DNA from: Candidatus Soleaferrea massiliensis AP7
GTDB lineage: Bacteria > Bacillota > Clostridia > Oscillospirales > Ruminococcaceae
Length of the DNA: 64,000 nucleotides
Assembly (NCBI RefSeq): GCF_000820765.1
Contig: NZ_CCYH01000006.1
Span: forward strand, 1 to 64,000
Direction: 5' to 3'
In this document: in pieces, positions 19,801 to 28,806 of the stretch
Layout: each line of letters starts with the position of its first letter
Numbering within the stretch: position 1 is the stretch's first letter
Notes under the pieces: generated by a model
Told to the model about the DNA's origin: nothing
Databases searched by the model: none
What the model saw: only the letters and a program-made list of their open reading frames with translations
Position numbers and translations under genes: made by a program

Positions 19801-20133
19801 GCCCCGTTGTCTTACACCTGGTCCGACGCGGGCGACATCGCACCGGCCAGCTCGACCGCCATCATCGCCAAGGGCCTGAACAGCGGCTTCGACTTCCAGG
19901 TGCCGTACAGCGAGAACACGCAGGTCCTCAAGCTCATCGGCGGCGTGCAGAACGCAAGAGGCCAGCTGGACTTCATCGTAAACGGCAAGGTCGTCACTCC
20001 ATGTCCCTGGAGGATCAGGGCGGCAGATCCTGGAGAACCTTTGATCTCAAGTATCAGCTTGCCAGCCCCGACGACGTGGCGACCGTCCGGTACATCACCA
20101 CCGATTCGTACGGCGACGGCAGCCTGCTGCTGA
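16852..20133 (+). CDS. GH63/MGH1-like six-hairpin glycosidase, N-terminal part of a frameshifted dockerin enzyme
   Basis: This frame encodes a secreted alpha-glycosidase of the (alpha/alpha)6 type seen in GH63, GH37 and MGH1-like enzymes. A signal peptide (about 1-25) precedes the catalytic domain (about 30-460). It has FVWDTMFMMMFDKYG, a likely general acid in GNGLDDTPN, SVWAPTAYQYIKGL, and a likely base glutamate in TLWENYAPD. Beta-rich modules follow. The true frame is lost near 19996-20001; after that the last 45 codons or so to 20133 are out of frame. The reading continues in another frame from 20001, so the intact gene would run 16852-22337 (about 1828 residues). AAGGAG lies at good spacing before the ATG. 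Substrate is unknown; alpha-glucoside or alpha-mannoside is plausible. Confidence 0.85.
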   Translation: MRKNLKRTVSILLSAAMAFSLATPAFAEKEIVAGGYEIDMADLPKIHLPAHPEWEDLYNATWNIHKNNIRKMPACTNPEAPYYVDENFTSKIFVWDTMFMMMFDKYGINQFPTLPSIDNFYYNQEDGGPGDGYICREIIEDTGEHYWSHYDDINGTNPPLFAWAEWEQFLVHGDKERFNKDINGKTIYERLVSHYNFIEREKKHPNGLYGKTNGYGNGLDDTPNQDGGWLIMDSNVGGKQTYNDLSIQQAQVAHYLSLIANELGKTEDAAFFESEHQRISGLINELLWNEEDSFYYNLDEQGVNQTCIATPTGLWALAGRVAPPERAEAMVRKNALNSERMFRPSGLSTVTYDWGSFTPAGGYWNGSVWAPTAYQYIKGLHEYGMDDIAFEEAVRHVTAVNDVFQKTGTLWENYAPDYPSNGNTSRPNFVGWTGALSVGLLIENIVGVRMKASEDVIDWNIHLDEEHGVSDLWMGGGSEREPNRVSLLAKDRPSAKAPVEITVECVRPFTLNVTNGDVKETLRVEAGTHSYTIGGEEGNEPYLDSAVHIFRSNDLSLAKDTVSANAVDFVTFTNQYDETITDGLQNRTGNGTIYNVNTIGHRNARTQGSPIMESLGYTGAQEVVKTAHDGPEGFTIMAPADNRMRTLKLIVGVRDTDATVNTALSDASQPRSIKKLSSGGGEQIYTVTIPYQAASDNRYLLAKFTADTTSGEISLKGIILEDGGEQIMKAPESFTVTPGDGQAVVNAQNPEGYDYSSYRVYVGESKFDMQCYETETLPFTIPNLENFKSYYVSISGMQNGTESTMSEHLQVIPEPAGYDDNARAQKDLELALDDILNGNTGFDAITGPMSFSLTGEVYGSSITVSASTDSQSYGIMNDGGVVRPVAPMGNKAAVLTIRSSYDTGEATLEQDAVVTAIDPAQDAYVQGSAYGAPYFTVDLSGLGSKDWMQFQSPYDYEYARKNSGSSFSNFRRFHSASEEMSWEAPLSYTWSDAGDIAPASSTAIIAKGLNSGFDFQVPYSENTQVLKLIGGVQNARGQLDFIVNGKVVTPCPWRIRAADPGEPLISSISLPAPTTWRPSGTSPPIRTATAACC

Positions 20134-22337
20134 GCGCGGTCATGCTCAGCGAAACCGATTATAACATCTTCCAGAATGTTTCCGCCATCAAGCCCACCCG
20201 CTTTGAAGCGGAGAACTTCACCCGCATGAGCTCCGCTCCCGCCCCTGAGGCGTGCGGCGAGGGCGGCTACAACATCGGCACCCTGAACGCAGGGGAGTGG
20301 CTGACCTATCAGGTCAACATTCCGGAAAGCGGCGTCTATGACCTCGTCCTGCGCTATGCGGCGGCAGGCGAAGTGGATGCCTCCATCGACGTCCTGGTCG
20401 ATGACCAGAAGGCCGGCGCCGTGGAAAACATGACCCTGTTCACCGGCGGATGGCAGACCTGGGACAACAGTCCGGCCGTCAAGCTGAATCTTCCGGCGGG
20501 ACGCCATACGCTGAAGCTGCAATACAATGCCGGCGGCAGCAACCTGAACTGGTTTGAGCTGCATCCGACCGGTCTCAGCGAAGTCGGCATTACAGAGGTC
20601 ACCGATCCGGCCGGCCAGATTGCAGTTCTCGGCACACCGTTCGAGTCGCTGAATCTGCCGGAAACGGTCGGCGTGAAGCTCGAAACCGGCGACACGATCA
20701 GCGTACCGGTCACCTGGCAGCCGGGCAATTACAACGGCGACGTTCGCGGTGTGTACCGCCTGGACGGCATTCTGCAGCCCTCCAAGCCCATCGTCAATGA
20801 GCTTGAACTGACGGCATCCCTGCAGATGACCGTTTCGAAGCTTGTCCCAGTCGCCGCAGAGGGCGTTTCCAAGGTCAAAGCGGCCGAGTGGACCACCGCC
20901 AACGGCGCTTCCATCGAAAACTGTCTGGATGAGGACGGCGGACAAAACGTCTTCGGCCTGCAGGCGGGCAGCTGGATGACCTACCACATCGACGCCGCAC
21001 AGGCCGGCTACTACGACTTCACAGCGCGTGTCGCCGGCGCGGACCAGGGAATTTCCTTTGACATCCTGCTGGATGGAGAAGCTGCCGGCAGCTTCCGCCA
21101 GGACAGCGCCACCGGCGGCGCGCAGAGCTGGGAAACCGCCGCGCCGGTCAGCGTCAAGGTCCCGGCGGGACTGCATGAGCTGAAAATCCTCGTCACAGAC
21201 GGCGGCATGAACATCAACTGGTTCGGCTTTGAGATGACCCAGGCCATCCACAACATCGCCGCGGTGGAGCCGGTACAGCTGGGCTATGTGGGATACGGCA
21301 CACCGTTCGATCAACTGCTGCTTCCGGAAAGTGCTTCGGTCCAGCTGGACAACGGCGATACCGCCGAGGTTCCGGTCATCTGGAACGAAGCGGAGTATGA
21401 CAGCTTTGCATATGGCGGCCAGACCATCTCCGGACAGTTTGTCCTCGGCGATGCCTTCACCAATCCCAACGGACTGACCGTTTCGGCCAGTATGGAAGTC
21501 ATCAGCGCGCACAACATCGATCCGCTGCAGTTCACAAGGATGGAGGCGGAAAACTGGTCTTACACCAGCGACTGGGTCCAGACCGAGGACTGCACCGACG
21601 AAGGCGGCGGCCTGAACACCAGCTGGACCAACGCAGGCGAGTGGATCACCTACCACATCAATGTCAGCGAAGCGGGCAACTATCTGCTGAACGCCCGTGT
21701 CGCTGCGCAAAACCCGGGCAACGCCATGGATATCTCTGTCGACGGCGTTCCGATGGGCACCATCACGCATGCGGACGGCACCGGCACCTGGCAGACCTGG
21801 GACACCACGGGCGCTATCGAAATCTACCTGCCCGCCGGTGTCCATGAGCTGCGGCTGGATATCACCGAAGGCGGCATGAACATCAACTGGCTGGGCTTTG
21901 AACGGGTGCTTCCGAATCTCAGCATCCAGTCCGACCGCTACCCGGTCGATGAGGAAAACAGCATCGTTTCGGGCATCTCCGCCGGCACAGCCGCTGCGGA
22001 CATCCTTTCCTCCCTGCGCTGTGCAGAGGAAGGCGCCGTCCTGCAGATCGCGGATGCCGACGGAAATCAGCTGTCTGGCGATGCCGTGGTGAAAACCGGC
22101 ATGAAGGTGCAGGTTCTCTTTGAAGGCAAGGTCGGCAAAGAGTACGGCTTGTCGGTCCTCGGCGACCTGGGCGTCTCTGAACAGCCGGGCGTTAAGGATC
22201 TGCTCATGATAAAGAGCCACATTCTTGGACGCGAATCCCTGTCCCAGTTGCAGACCGCAAGCGCGGATCTCAACGCGGACGGCCGCATCAACATCTTTGA
22301 CCTGGTCGAACTGAAATTCATGATTTTAAGAGGATAA
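20001..22337 (+). CDS. C-terminal part of the frameshifted GH63-like enzyme: three CBM6-like modules and dockerin
   Basis: This 778-residue continuation has no signal peptide and carries only accessory modules, so it is the lost tail of the preceding gene. It holds three CBM6/35-like domains (about 60-190, 290-420, 515-640; pattern AEN..., GEW(L/I)TY, NWFEL/NWLGFE), with two bacterial Ig-like domains between them (GTPFESLNLPE, GTPFDQLLLPE). The X module is about 645-715 and the dockerin 716-778. The first calcium loop (DLGVSEQPGVKD) is degenerate and the second (DLNADGRINIFD) intact. An ATG at 20001 with a weak AAGG upstream could allow separate translation, but an indel is the simpler reading: one extra base in CACTCC (for example CACCTCC) rejoins the frames. 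Confidence 0.85.
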   Translation: MSLEDQGGRSWRTFDLKYQLASPDDVATVRYITTDSYGDGSLLLSAVMLSETDYNIFQNVSAIKPTRFEAENFTRMSSAPAPEACGEGGYNIGTLNAGEWLTYQVNIPESGVYDLVLRYAAAGEVDASIDVLVDDQKAGAVENMTLFTGGWQTWDNSPAVKLNLPAGRHTLKLQYNAGGSNLNWFELHPTGLSEVGITEVTDPAGQIAVLGTPFESLNLPETVGVKLETGDTISVPVTWQPGNYNGDVRGVYRLDGILQPSKPIVNELELTASLQMTVSKLVPVAAEGVSKVKAAEWTTANGASIENCLDEDGGQNVFGLQAGSWMTYHIDAAQAGYYDFTARVAGADQGISFDILLDGEAAGSFRQDSATGGAQSWETAAPVSVKVPAGLHELKILVTDGGMNINWFGFEMTQAIHNIAAVEPVQLGYVGYGTPFDQLLLPESASVQLDNGDTAEVPVIWNEAEYDSFAYGGQTISGQFVLGDAFTNPNGLTVSASMEVISAHNIDPLQFTRMEAENWSYTSDWVQTEDCTDEGGGLNTSWTNAGEWITYHINVSEAGNYLLNARVAAQNPGNAMDISVDGVPMGTITHADGTGTWQTWDTTGAIEIYLPAGVHELRLDITEGGMNINWLGFERVLPNLSIQSDRYPVDEENSIVSGISAGTAAADILSSLRCAEEGAVLQIADADGNQLSGDAVVKTGMKVQVLFEGKVGKEYGLSVLGDLGVSEQPGVKDLLMIKSHILGRESLSQLQTASADLNADGRINIFDLVELKFMILRG

Positions 22338-22348
22338 CCGCATCATCT

Positions 22349-22378
22349 AAAAAGGACGCCGATTCGGCGTCCTTTTTT
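22349..22378 (+). terminator. Terminator of the GH63-like gene
   Basis: A 13-bp stem (AAAAAGGACGCCG with its complement) is followed by T6 (22373-22378), about 12 bp past the stop. It is a textbook intrinsic terminator. Confidence 0.85.
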
Positions 22379-22776
22379 CTGTTCCGGCCTCACTTTCCGA
22401 CTTCAAACCGGGTTTTACAGGCATAGCTATCTGAAGATCGCTCACTTTCTTTTTCTATTTCGATCTTAACCGGCGGCATGCGCCTGATGATTCCTTCTCT
22501 TTTTTATTCCAGTATCAACTGGCAGCGGCAACGGATTCCCGGCCGTTACCGCTTTGAAGCACCCCCGCATATGGGCCGAATCTTTCCCTGCACCCCGGAT
22601 GCCCATCCTGTTGCAGGCGATCTGTGTGCAAATTTACAGAACTTCGATGCAGGCCACACCGTTATCTTACAGGGACGATACCGGAACGCCGTTTCCAGGC
22701 CGCGGTGAAGCTTCTATAATAGATGTTGGAAAGTCCACCCAACACAACACACAGATATCGAGAAAAGAGGTTTCGT
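22379..22776. other. Upstream region of the phosphodiesterase-dockerin gene
   Basis: No gene is seen. A TATAAT at 22713-22718 could be the -10 of the next gene, without a clear -35. The palindrome GGAACGCCGTTTCC (22683-22696) lies just upstream and resembles motifs in other dockerin-gene leaders. Confidence 0.4.
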
Positions 22777-25700
22777 ATGAGATTTAAAAAAGTGATCTGC
22801 ACCGCGCTGTCGGCCGCACAGGTCCTGGCCATGCTCGGCGCCGGCTCCATTGCCTTCGCAGAGGATACCGGCAGAAGCCTGAGCGCCAAAATGACCGACA
22901 GCATGCCCGTCATTGACGGCGATCTGAGCGACAGCATCTGGAATATGGACACCAGAATGGAACAGACCGCCGAGGGCACACCCGCACACCGCGCCAATTT
23001 CGGCGTCACATGGGATTACAGCTATCTGTATCTCGCCGTGGATATCCAAAACGACGGTGAACTCATCCCCGGGAAGTCCTGGCAGAACGGCGACATCGTC
23101 AGCCTGTTTCTGGACAGCACGATGCACAAAAGCGCGCCCTATCAGGACGGCGACTGGCAGATCGGCTTCGGCTTCAACCCGGACGACAGCTATCAGCCGG
23201 CTATCCTGTTTGGCGGCGGCGTGACCGCCTCCGAGGAGCAGAGGGAGCTGGTTAAAAGGAACATCCTGTCCTGCGCCAAACAGACCGAAACCGGCTGGGC
23301 GCTGGAAGCCGCTGTTTCCTGGGATGCGCTCGGCATCGACCCGTTCCTGACAGAAGAGATCGGCTTCAACGTCAGCGCGGACAACAAGCTGGGCAGCCAC
23401 GCCGTCAACACGCTGGACGCGCTGATCTGGTGCAAGGACGGCGCCGAAAGCTTCTGGAACGACACGACCGGCTTCGGCGTGCTGAAGCTCTCCGATGAGA
23501 CGGTACACAACACCGACAGCAGAGTGATCTACGAGGAGAACTTCGACAGCTATGAGAACGACACACTGCCCGCCGACGTTTCGGCAAACGGCGACGGCTG
23601 GAGCGTGCAGGACGGCAGGCTCGTCGGCGATTTCAGCAATACCGCCTCGATCGAGCAGCGTCTGGCGCTTCCGGCGCTCGGCAGGAACTTCGCCTATTCG
23701 GCGGACATCACGTTTGAAGATGCCGTCAACACCGGCCGCTGGACCTCGATCACCTATCGCGCGCCGTCGGACAACGGGCTCGGATACTACCACTTCACGA
23801 ACCGTCTGAACGGCGCGGGTGAGATTTCGATGAAATCCACCGACAACCAGTGGCCGACCGCCTTTGTGAACACCAACGGCACCGCCGAAGCGAAGATGCT
23901 CGAAAAGGGCAAGAGCTACCATCTGAACGCGGCGGCGTTTGCGCAGAACTTCCATCACGTCCGTACCGGCACCGCCGCCGAAGAGGGCTTCGACCATGCG
24001 GTCACCGCCTATGACAGGCTGGGAACCTCCCGGCCCGCCACGATGCTTTCCGATTTACAGCAGGCCGGCCGTTTCGGCGTACAGGTCGACCGCGCCAAAG
24101 TCGCCTTTGACAACATCCGGATTGAGAAGCTCGAAGCGACAAGCCTCACCGTGACCGGCGTTCCGGATTCCGCCGCCTCCCTGGACAACCTGCCGGACTT
24201 CTCGATCACCGCCGACTTCTCGGACGGCAGCACCGGCCATCCCATCGACATCCGGGACGCGAAGCTCTACTCCAGCGACAGCGGCGTGCTGCACATCACG
24301 CAGGATGGAGAGGTACGCGCCCTGCGGCCTGGAACCGCCACATTCACGGTGATCGTCGAGAACAAGCTCTGGCAGAAGGAAATCACTGTGACCGATTCCG
24401 GCAGGGAACCGGCCATCACCTCGATCTCCCTGCAAAACAGGGAACAGTACCAGTCGGTTCTTGCCGGAACCGGCATCCCGATCAGCGAAATCCATTTTTC
24501 CGCGGTCAACGAGGCCTTTGAAGCGCTGGTCATCCAGGGCGACAAGGAGGGCATGATCTTCACCTCATCCGACGAATCGGTCGTATCGGTCAAGGACGGC
24601 AGGATCACCGCCGTGGGCAAAGGCACCGCGACCGTGACCGCCGCGATCGGCGGCGCTTTGGACAGCGTCGAGGTCTGGGTCCGGGCCGATGAAAACGACA
24701 ACCTGTATCTTGACGAGGATTTCGAAGACGGCATGCCGGAAAACTGGAGCAAAATCGGGACCTCCGGCTCCTATGAGATTGTCAGCGACGGCAGCGGCAA
24801 CCATGCCCTGCAGTTAAGCCCGTACACCCGCGTGCTGATCCCGATGCCCGAAGGCGCCGGCGACTACATCATCGAAGGCGACATAACCTTCATCAGCTGG
24901 GCCAACACCGCCAGATGGGCGTCGATCATGTACCGCATTCAGAACGACAACTTCCCGTATTATCAGTTCGCCATCCGGCAGGACACCACAGCCCAGAACG
25001 GCGCGGAATTTGCGGTCCGCACCCCCAATGACGGCTGGGATGTCCGCGACAAAGCCAGCTTTGACGGCAGAATGGACGCCGGCGTAACCCGCCGGATCAA
25101 AATTGTCGTCACCGGCGACCGTGTCAAGCAGTATCTGGACGGCAAAGAGCTGATCTTCACAAACGCGGCCTATGATTATACTTCCGGCGACATCGGCCTG
25201 CAGGCGGACAATGCGACCGTGCGCTACGACAATTTGAAGGTCACGCTGAACCCCGAGCCGCTGCCTGAGGTTCCGGTTCCGGAAAACAACTACGCATCGG
25301 CCAAGACGCTCAACGAAAATCTGGTCGCGTCCCCGACCGTCGTCTGTCAGGGCGTACAGAGCTTGGACGATTTGACCGCAAGGATCACCGATTCCGTGAC
25401 CACCAGCGTGATGAATGAAGTCAAGCTAGAAGATGGTATTCTGAATGTCTACAGCGGTGAAACCAGGCTTGCCTCCCTGGACGACTATATGGATGCGCTC
25501 TATTCGAAGATCATCCTGATCTTCCGCGTGGAAGACACTGCCGCCGCAGACGCGCTGGCCGCGTATATCAACAGCGGCGGGATTGAGGATCTGCAGGTTG
25601 TCAGCTCCGACGCGGATGTTCTGAAGTCCTTTCGCGATCAGGCGGCCGCCGTGCGCGGCAGCCTGCTGATGGAACAGGACAGCCTGACCAAAGAGGAAGC

Positions 25701-27435
25701 CTACGGCGCGGTTCGCGCCGCCAACACGGCCAAGGCCAAAACCATCATGATCAAATCCTCGGCTGCGGATAAGGAAATCGTGGAAGCCATGCAGAGACGG
25801 CTGATGAGCGTCTGGGTTGTCAGCGACGACACGACCGTCGGCAACCATGCCGCCGTCACCAGCGGTGCGAACGGCATTGTCACTTCCGACCCGCAGAAGC
25901 TGGCGGAGGACGCCGAGATCTACGACGAACGCACCATTACCCGCCGTTCGTTCATCGTCGGCCACCGCGGCACACCGGGCAACGCGCCGGAAAACACGAT
26001 GATCAGCATGCGCAAGGCGGTCGGCGAATACGGCGCGCAGATGTTTGAGAACGACGTCTACCTGACCAAGGACGGCGAGGTCATCGTCCTGCACGACAAC
26101 ACCTTCGCGCGGACCACCGACATCCTGACCAACACCAGGCTGGACGACAGCATCTTTACAAACGGCGTGACCCGCGCGAACTGCCGTCCCAAAGACCTGA
26201 CGCTCGCGCAGATCAAGCTGCTGGATGCCGGATCTTATTACGGCGAACAGTTTGCCGGTGAACAGGTCCCGACCCTCCGCGAGCAGCTTGCATACATGGC
26301 AGATGAGAATCAGGACGTCGTGATGTTCCTGGAGCTTAAGGACGCTTCCGAAGGCATTGAGAAGGCCTGCGCCGACCTCATCAAGGAATACGGCATGGAA
26401 GACCGCGTCGCGTTCATCACCTTCAACCAGAAGAGCATCCCGCTGATTCAGGCTCAGCTTCCGGGAAATTCGGTCGGCAACCTGACCGGACAGGGTGCGG
26501 TGAACACACAGAACCCGAAGGTCACTATCAGAAAGATCCTGAACGACATCCTGCCGAAGAACACCACCTACAACGGCTCCTACGGCGAATCCAACAACGC
26601 GGAATTCCTGAAGGAGGCCTATGCGCGCGGCCTCACCTTCTGGCCCTGGACCTACCGCGACACCGCAAACTTTGCCTGGGCAATCGACAACGGCCTGAAC
26701 GGGCTCACGACCGACTATGCGAACTGGGCAAAGGACTACGTCTTCGGCATCACCGGCCAGCAGGAGGAATATCTGATCGCACCGAAAGTCTCCATGGAGC
26801 TCACCGCCATTGGATACACAAATAAAGGCGAACAGAAGACCTTCACACCTGAAATCGTCGTGATCGACGGCGCCGAAAACATCTCGGTTAAGGGAAACAC
26901 CGTCACCGGCGTGCAGAACGGCGAAGCGGCCATTCTGCTGCGCGCCAAGGTCGCCATGGGCGAAGCGCGGTATGAGGAGTATTCCCAGCCTCTCACCATC
27001 ACGGTCGGCACAGCAGCGCTTTCCTCCGACACGCTCATCGTGGACAACGAACAGTCGATTGTCTCCGGCATCGCTTACGGCAGCACAGCGGAGGATGTCC
27101 TCTCGCAGCTCTCCTGTGAAAGCGGTATGACCCTGCGCGTGACGGACAGCGATGGAATCATTTTGGATGGAAGTGCGGCAGTCTCCACCGGCATGCAATT
27201 CCAGCTTGTCCGGAACAGTTCGGTGCTGCGCAACTACAGCGCGGCAGTGTCCGGCGATCTGGGACTGGGCGGCAGACCGGGCGTCTCGGCGCTGCTCGCC
27301 GTCAAGAGCCACATCCTTGGAAGAGATCCGCTCACGCCGGTTCAGACCGCCAGCGCAGACCTCAACCGGGACGGACGCATCAACATCTTTGATCTGGTTG
27401 AGCTCAAGCTGATGATTTTGAAAGGCCAGCTCTGA
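22777..27435 (+). CDS. Secreted glycerophosphodiester phosphodiesterase with CBM9-like and dockerin modules
   Basis: This secreted protein of 1552 residues combines a glycerophosphodiesterase with sugar-binding modules. The start at 22777 gives a clean signal peptide and has AGAGG upstream; the longer frame to 22723 does not. A CBM9-like domain (about 28-215; PVIDGDLSDSIW) comes first. Two lectin-like beta-sandwich regions (DGWSVQDGRLVGDF, and LDEDFEDGMPENW) follow, with Big2-type Ig sequence between. The GDPD barrel (about 1060-1330) has VGHRGTPGNAPENT, FENDVYLTKDGEVIVLHD and VVMFLELKD, so the catalytic histidines and acidic metal ligands appear present. It ends with Ig-like, X and dockerin modules. 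The first dockerin loop (DLGLGGRPGVSA) is degenerate. It may cleave glycerophosphate-substituted glycans or teichoic acid; that substrate is inference. Confidence 0.9.
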   Translation: MRFKKVICTALSAAQVLAMLGAGSIAFAEDTGRSLSAKMTDSMPVIDGDLSDSIWNMDTRMEQTAEGTPAHRANFGVTWDYSYLYLAVDIQNDGELIPGKSWQNGDIVSLFLDSTMHKSAPYQDGDWQIGFGFNPDDSYQPAILFGGGVTASEEQRELVKRNILSCAKQTETGWALEAAVSWDALGIDPFLTEEIGFNVSADNKLGSHAVNTLDALIWCKDGAESFWNDTTGFGVLKLSDETVHNTDSRVIYEENFDSYENDTLPADVSANGDGWSVQDGRLVGDFSNTASIEQRLALPALGRNFAYSADITFEDAVNTGRWTSITYRAPSDNGLGYYHFTNRLNGAGEISMKSTDNQWPTAFVNTNGTAEAKMLEKGKSYHLNAAAFAQNFHHVRTGTAAEEGFDHAVTAYDRLGTSRPATMLSDLQQAGRFGVQVDRAKVAFDNIRIEKLEATSLTVTGVPDSAASLDNLPDFSITADFSDGSTGHPIDIRDAKLYSSDSGVLHITQDGEVRALRPGTATFTVIVENKLWQKEITVTDSGREPAITSISLQNREQYQSVLAGTGIPISEIHFSAVNEAFEALVIQGDKEGMIFTSSDESVVSVKDGRITAVGKGTATVTAAIGGALDSVEVWVRADENDNLYLDEDFEDGMPENWSKIGTSGSYEIVSDGSGNHALQLSPYTRVLIPMPEGAGDYIIEGDITFISWANTARWASIMYRIQNDNFPYYQFAIRQDTTAQNGAEFAVRTPNDGWDVRDKASFDGRMDAGVTRRIKIVVTGDRVKQYLDGKELIFTNAAYDYTSGDIGLQADNATVRYDNLKVTLNPEPLPEVPVPENNYASAKTLNENLVASPTVVCQGVQSLDDLTARITDSVTTSVMNEVKLEDGILNVYSGETRLASLDDYMDALYSKIILIFRVEDTAAADALAAYINSGGIEDLQVVSSDADVLKSFRDQAAAVRGSLLMEQDSLTKEEAYGAVRAANTAKAKTIMIKSSAADKEIVEAMQRRLMSVWVVSDDTTVGNHAAVTSGANGIVTSDPQKLAEDAEIYDERTITRRSFIVGHRGTPGNAPENTMISMRKAVGEYGAQMFENDVYLTKDGEVIVLHDNTFARTTDILTNTRLDDSIFTNGVTRANCRPKDLTLAQIKLLDAGSYYGEQFAGEQVPTLREQLAYMADENQDVVMFLELKDASEGIEKACADLIKEYGMEDRVAFITFNQKSIPLIQAQLPGNSVGNLTGQGAVNTQNPKVTIRKILNDILPKNTTYNGSYGESNNAEFLKEAYARGLTFWPWTYRDTANFAWAIDNGLNGLTTDYANWAKDYVFGITGQQEEYLIAPKVSMELTAIGYTNKGEQKTFTPEIVVIDGAENISVKGNTVTGVQNGEAAILLRAKVAMGEARYEEYSQPLTITVGTAALSSDTLIVDNEQSIVSGIAYGSTAEDVLSQLSCESGMTLRVTDSDGIILDGSAAVSTGMQFQLVRNSSVLRNYSAAVSGDLGLGGRPGVSALLAVKSHILGRDPLTPVQTASADLNRDGRINIFDLVELKLMILKGQL

Positions 27436-27469
27436 GAATTCTTTCTTTTACCATAAATGCCTCACAACA

Positions 27470-27500
27470 AAGCAGGCCCCGCATTCAGCGGGGCCTGCTT
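27470..27500. terminator. Bidirectional terminator
   Basis: A perfect 13-bp stem, AAGCAGGCCCCGC with its complement, is followed by TTGTTTATA. It lies between the convergent phosphodiesterase and antiporter genes and can serve both. Confidence 0.75.
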
Positions 27501-27610
27501 GTTTATATATAGAAGACATCCGCCCTGCAGCTATCCGAATCCATCAGAACATGCAGAGAATCCCGGCACACATCCTGTATCCGGCCTGTCATGTGATGCC
27601 TCTATCTGCG

Positions 27611-28600
27611 TTACATGGATACCATCAGGAATGAAAGGTAGCTGACCAGCGTCAGGAGGGCCGGCAGCGCGTACATGGCGAACCGCGCGCGCTTCGGCAG
27701 GCTTTTTCCCTGCCGCTGCTTGCAGAACAGCACCACGCCGACCAGCAGTGTCGAGATCACGCCGAATACCAGCATACTGACCGTCTGCGCCGAACCGACA
27801 TACAGATTCTCTCCTCTTGACAGCAGGTCACACACCGACAGGATCGTGAAATTGAACATGTTGCTGCCCACCACATTGCCGATCATCGCATTGTAGTTGC
27901 CCTTCCGGACCAGCGCAATGCTCGAGGTCAGCTCCGGCAGAGAGGTCGCGATGCCGAGAAACAGCGCGCCGGCAAGCGACGCCTCCAGGCTCAGCATTGC
28001 GGCGATCCGATCGGTCAGCACCGTGATCAGGATGCTCGCGCCGACCAGACCGATTGCCGTCAGCGAAAACCGCCAGATGATCTGCTTCACCGTCAGCGGG
28101 CTTTCACTTGCTTCCGTCTCTCCGGATTCCTCCGCGGACAGGTAGCGCAGGGAGATGATGTACACCACCAAAATCAGCACCGATATGACGTTGATGTTGA
28201 CGACCGGGATATTGCCGAAGCCTGTGAAGATGGCAAACCCGCAGCCGATGAACGCGGCGGCGGTGCAGATCAGCGTGGCAAGATGGGACTTTGCCACCCG
28301 GCTTCTGGAAAACCGCCGGAGGGTACAGACCACCAAACCGCCGAAGATGCACAGGTTGAAGATGTTGCTGCCGAGCACATTGCCGATGACCAGTCCCGGA
28401 TTCTGCACCACGGTGACCGATGAGATGCTCGTGACCAGCTCCGGCAGCGAGGTGACCGCCGCGAGGATCACGCCGCCGATGAACGCGCCGGAGATCCTGG
28501 TCTTCTTGTCAAGCAGGTCCACATAATCGGCGCATTTGATTGAACAGATCACCACAGCCGCCGCGACCAGGAGATACGCCGCGAAAATCCATACTTCCAT
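27611..28600 (-). CDS. CaxA/YrbG-type Ca2+(Mn2+)/cation antiporter
   Basis: This 329-residue inner-membrane exchanger of the Ca2+/cation antiporter superfamily has two homologous alpha repeats. The first is GGVILAAVTSLPELVTS with GNVLGSNIFNL; the second is LFLGIATSLPELTSS with GNVVGSNMFNF. The glutamates in these repeats bind the cation. About ten hydrophobic spans fit the family. Its leader is a yybP-ykoY riboswitch, so the physiological role is probably export of Mn2+ (or Ca2+ with Mn2+) when manganese is high. It is monocistronic on the minus strand. Confidence 0.92.
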   Translation of the reverse strand: MEVWIFAAYLLVAAAVVICSIKCADYVDLLDKKTRISGAFIGGVILAAVTSLPELVTSISSVTVVQNPGLVIGNVLGSNIFNLCIFGGLVVCTLRRFSRSRVAKSHLATLICTAAAFIGCGFAIFTGFGNIPVVNINVISVLILVVYIISLRYLSAEESGETEASESPLTVKQIIWRFSLTAIGLVGASILITVLTDRIAAMLSLEASLAGALFLGIATSLPELTSSIALVRKGNYNAMIGNVVGSNMFNFTILSVCDLLSRGENLYVGSAQTVSMLVFGVISTLLVGVVLFCKQRQGKSLPKRARFAMYALPALLTLVSYLSFLMVSM

Positions 28601-28668
28601 TTCAAAAATCCTTTCCGTTGTCTAAAATGTTGTTGGAGGGATGCCGAACAGAGCTGCGGGCAAATAAA

Positions 28669-28709
28669 AAGACCTGTACACGGAACGTAACAGTCCGTGT
28701 ACAGGTCTT
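28669..28709 (-). terminator. Riboswitch-controlled terminator in the antiporter leader
   Basis: A perfect 16-bp stem (AAGACCTGTACACGGA with its complement) is followed on the minus strand by TTTTTATTT. It lies between the riboswitch aptamer and the antiporter start at 28600. It is therefore the likely expression platform, disrupted when metal binds. Confidence 0.8.
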
Positions 28710-28715
28710 GTTTTT

Positions 28716-28795
28716 TAAAATTTATGCCAGGGCGTCTGCCCGGGTCTGTTGACATAAGCTACTGAAAGCATGCTTCCAGCAAACTACTCCCCTAT
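28716..28795 (-). promoter_or_regulatory. yybP-ykoY manganese riboswitch
   Basis: On the minus strand the leader begins with GGGGAGUAG (28784-28792), continues through a variable stem, then GUCAACA, CCCGGGC and GCCCUGGCAUAA. These are the conserved features of the yybP-ykoY aptamer, which senses Mn2+. A terminator follows and an antiporter gene of a family known to be under this riboswitch lies downstream. By class precedent, Mn2+ binding should prevent termination and turn the antiporter on. Confidence 0.88.
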
Positions 28796-28806
28796 ACAAT
28801 AATTTT

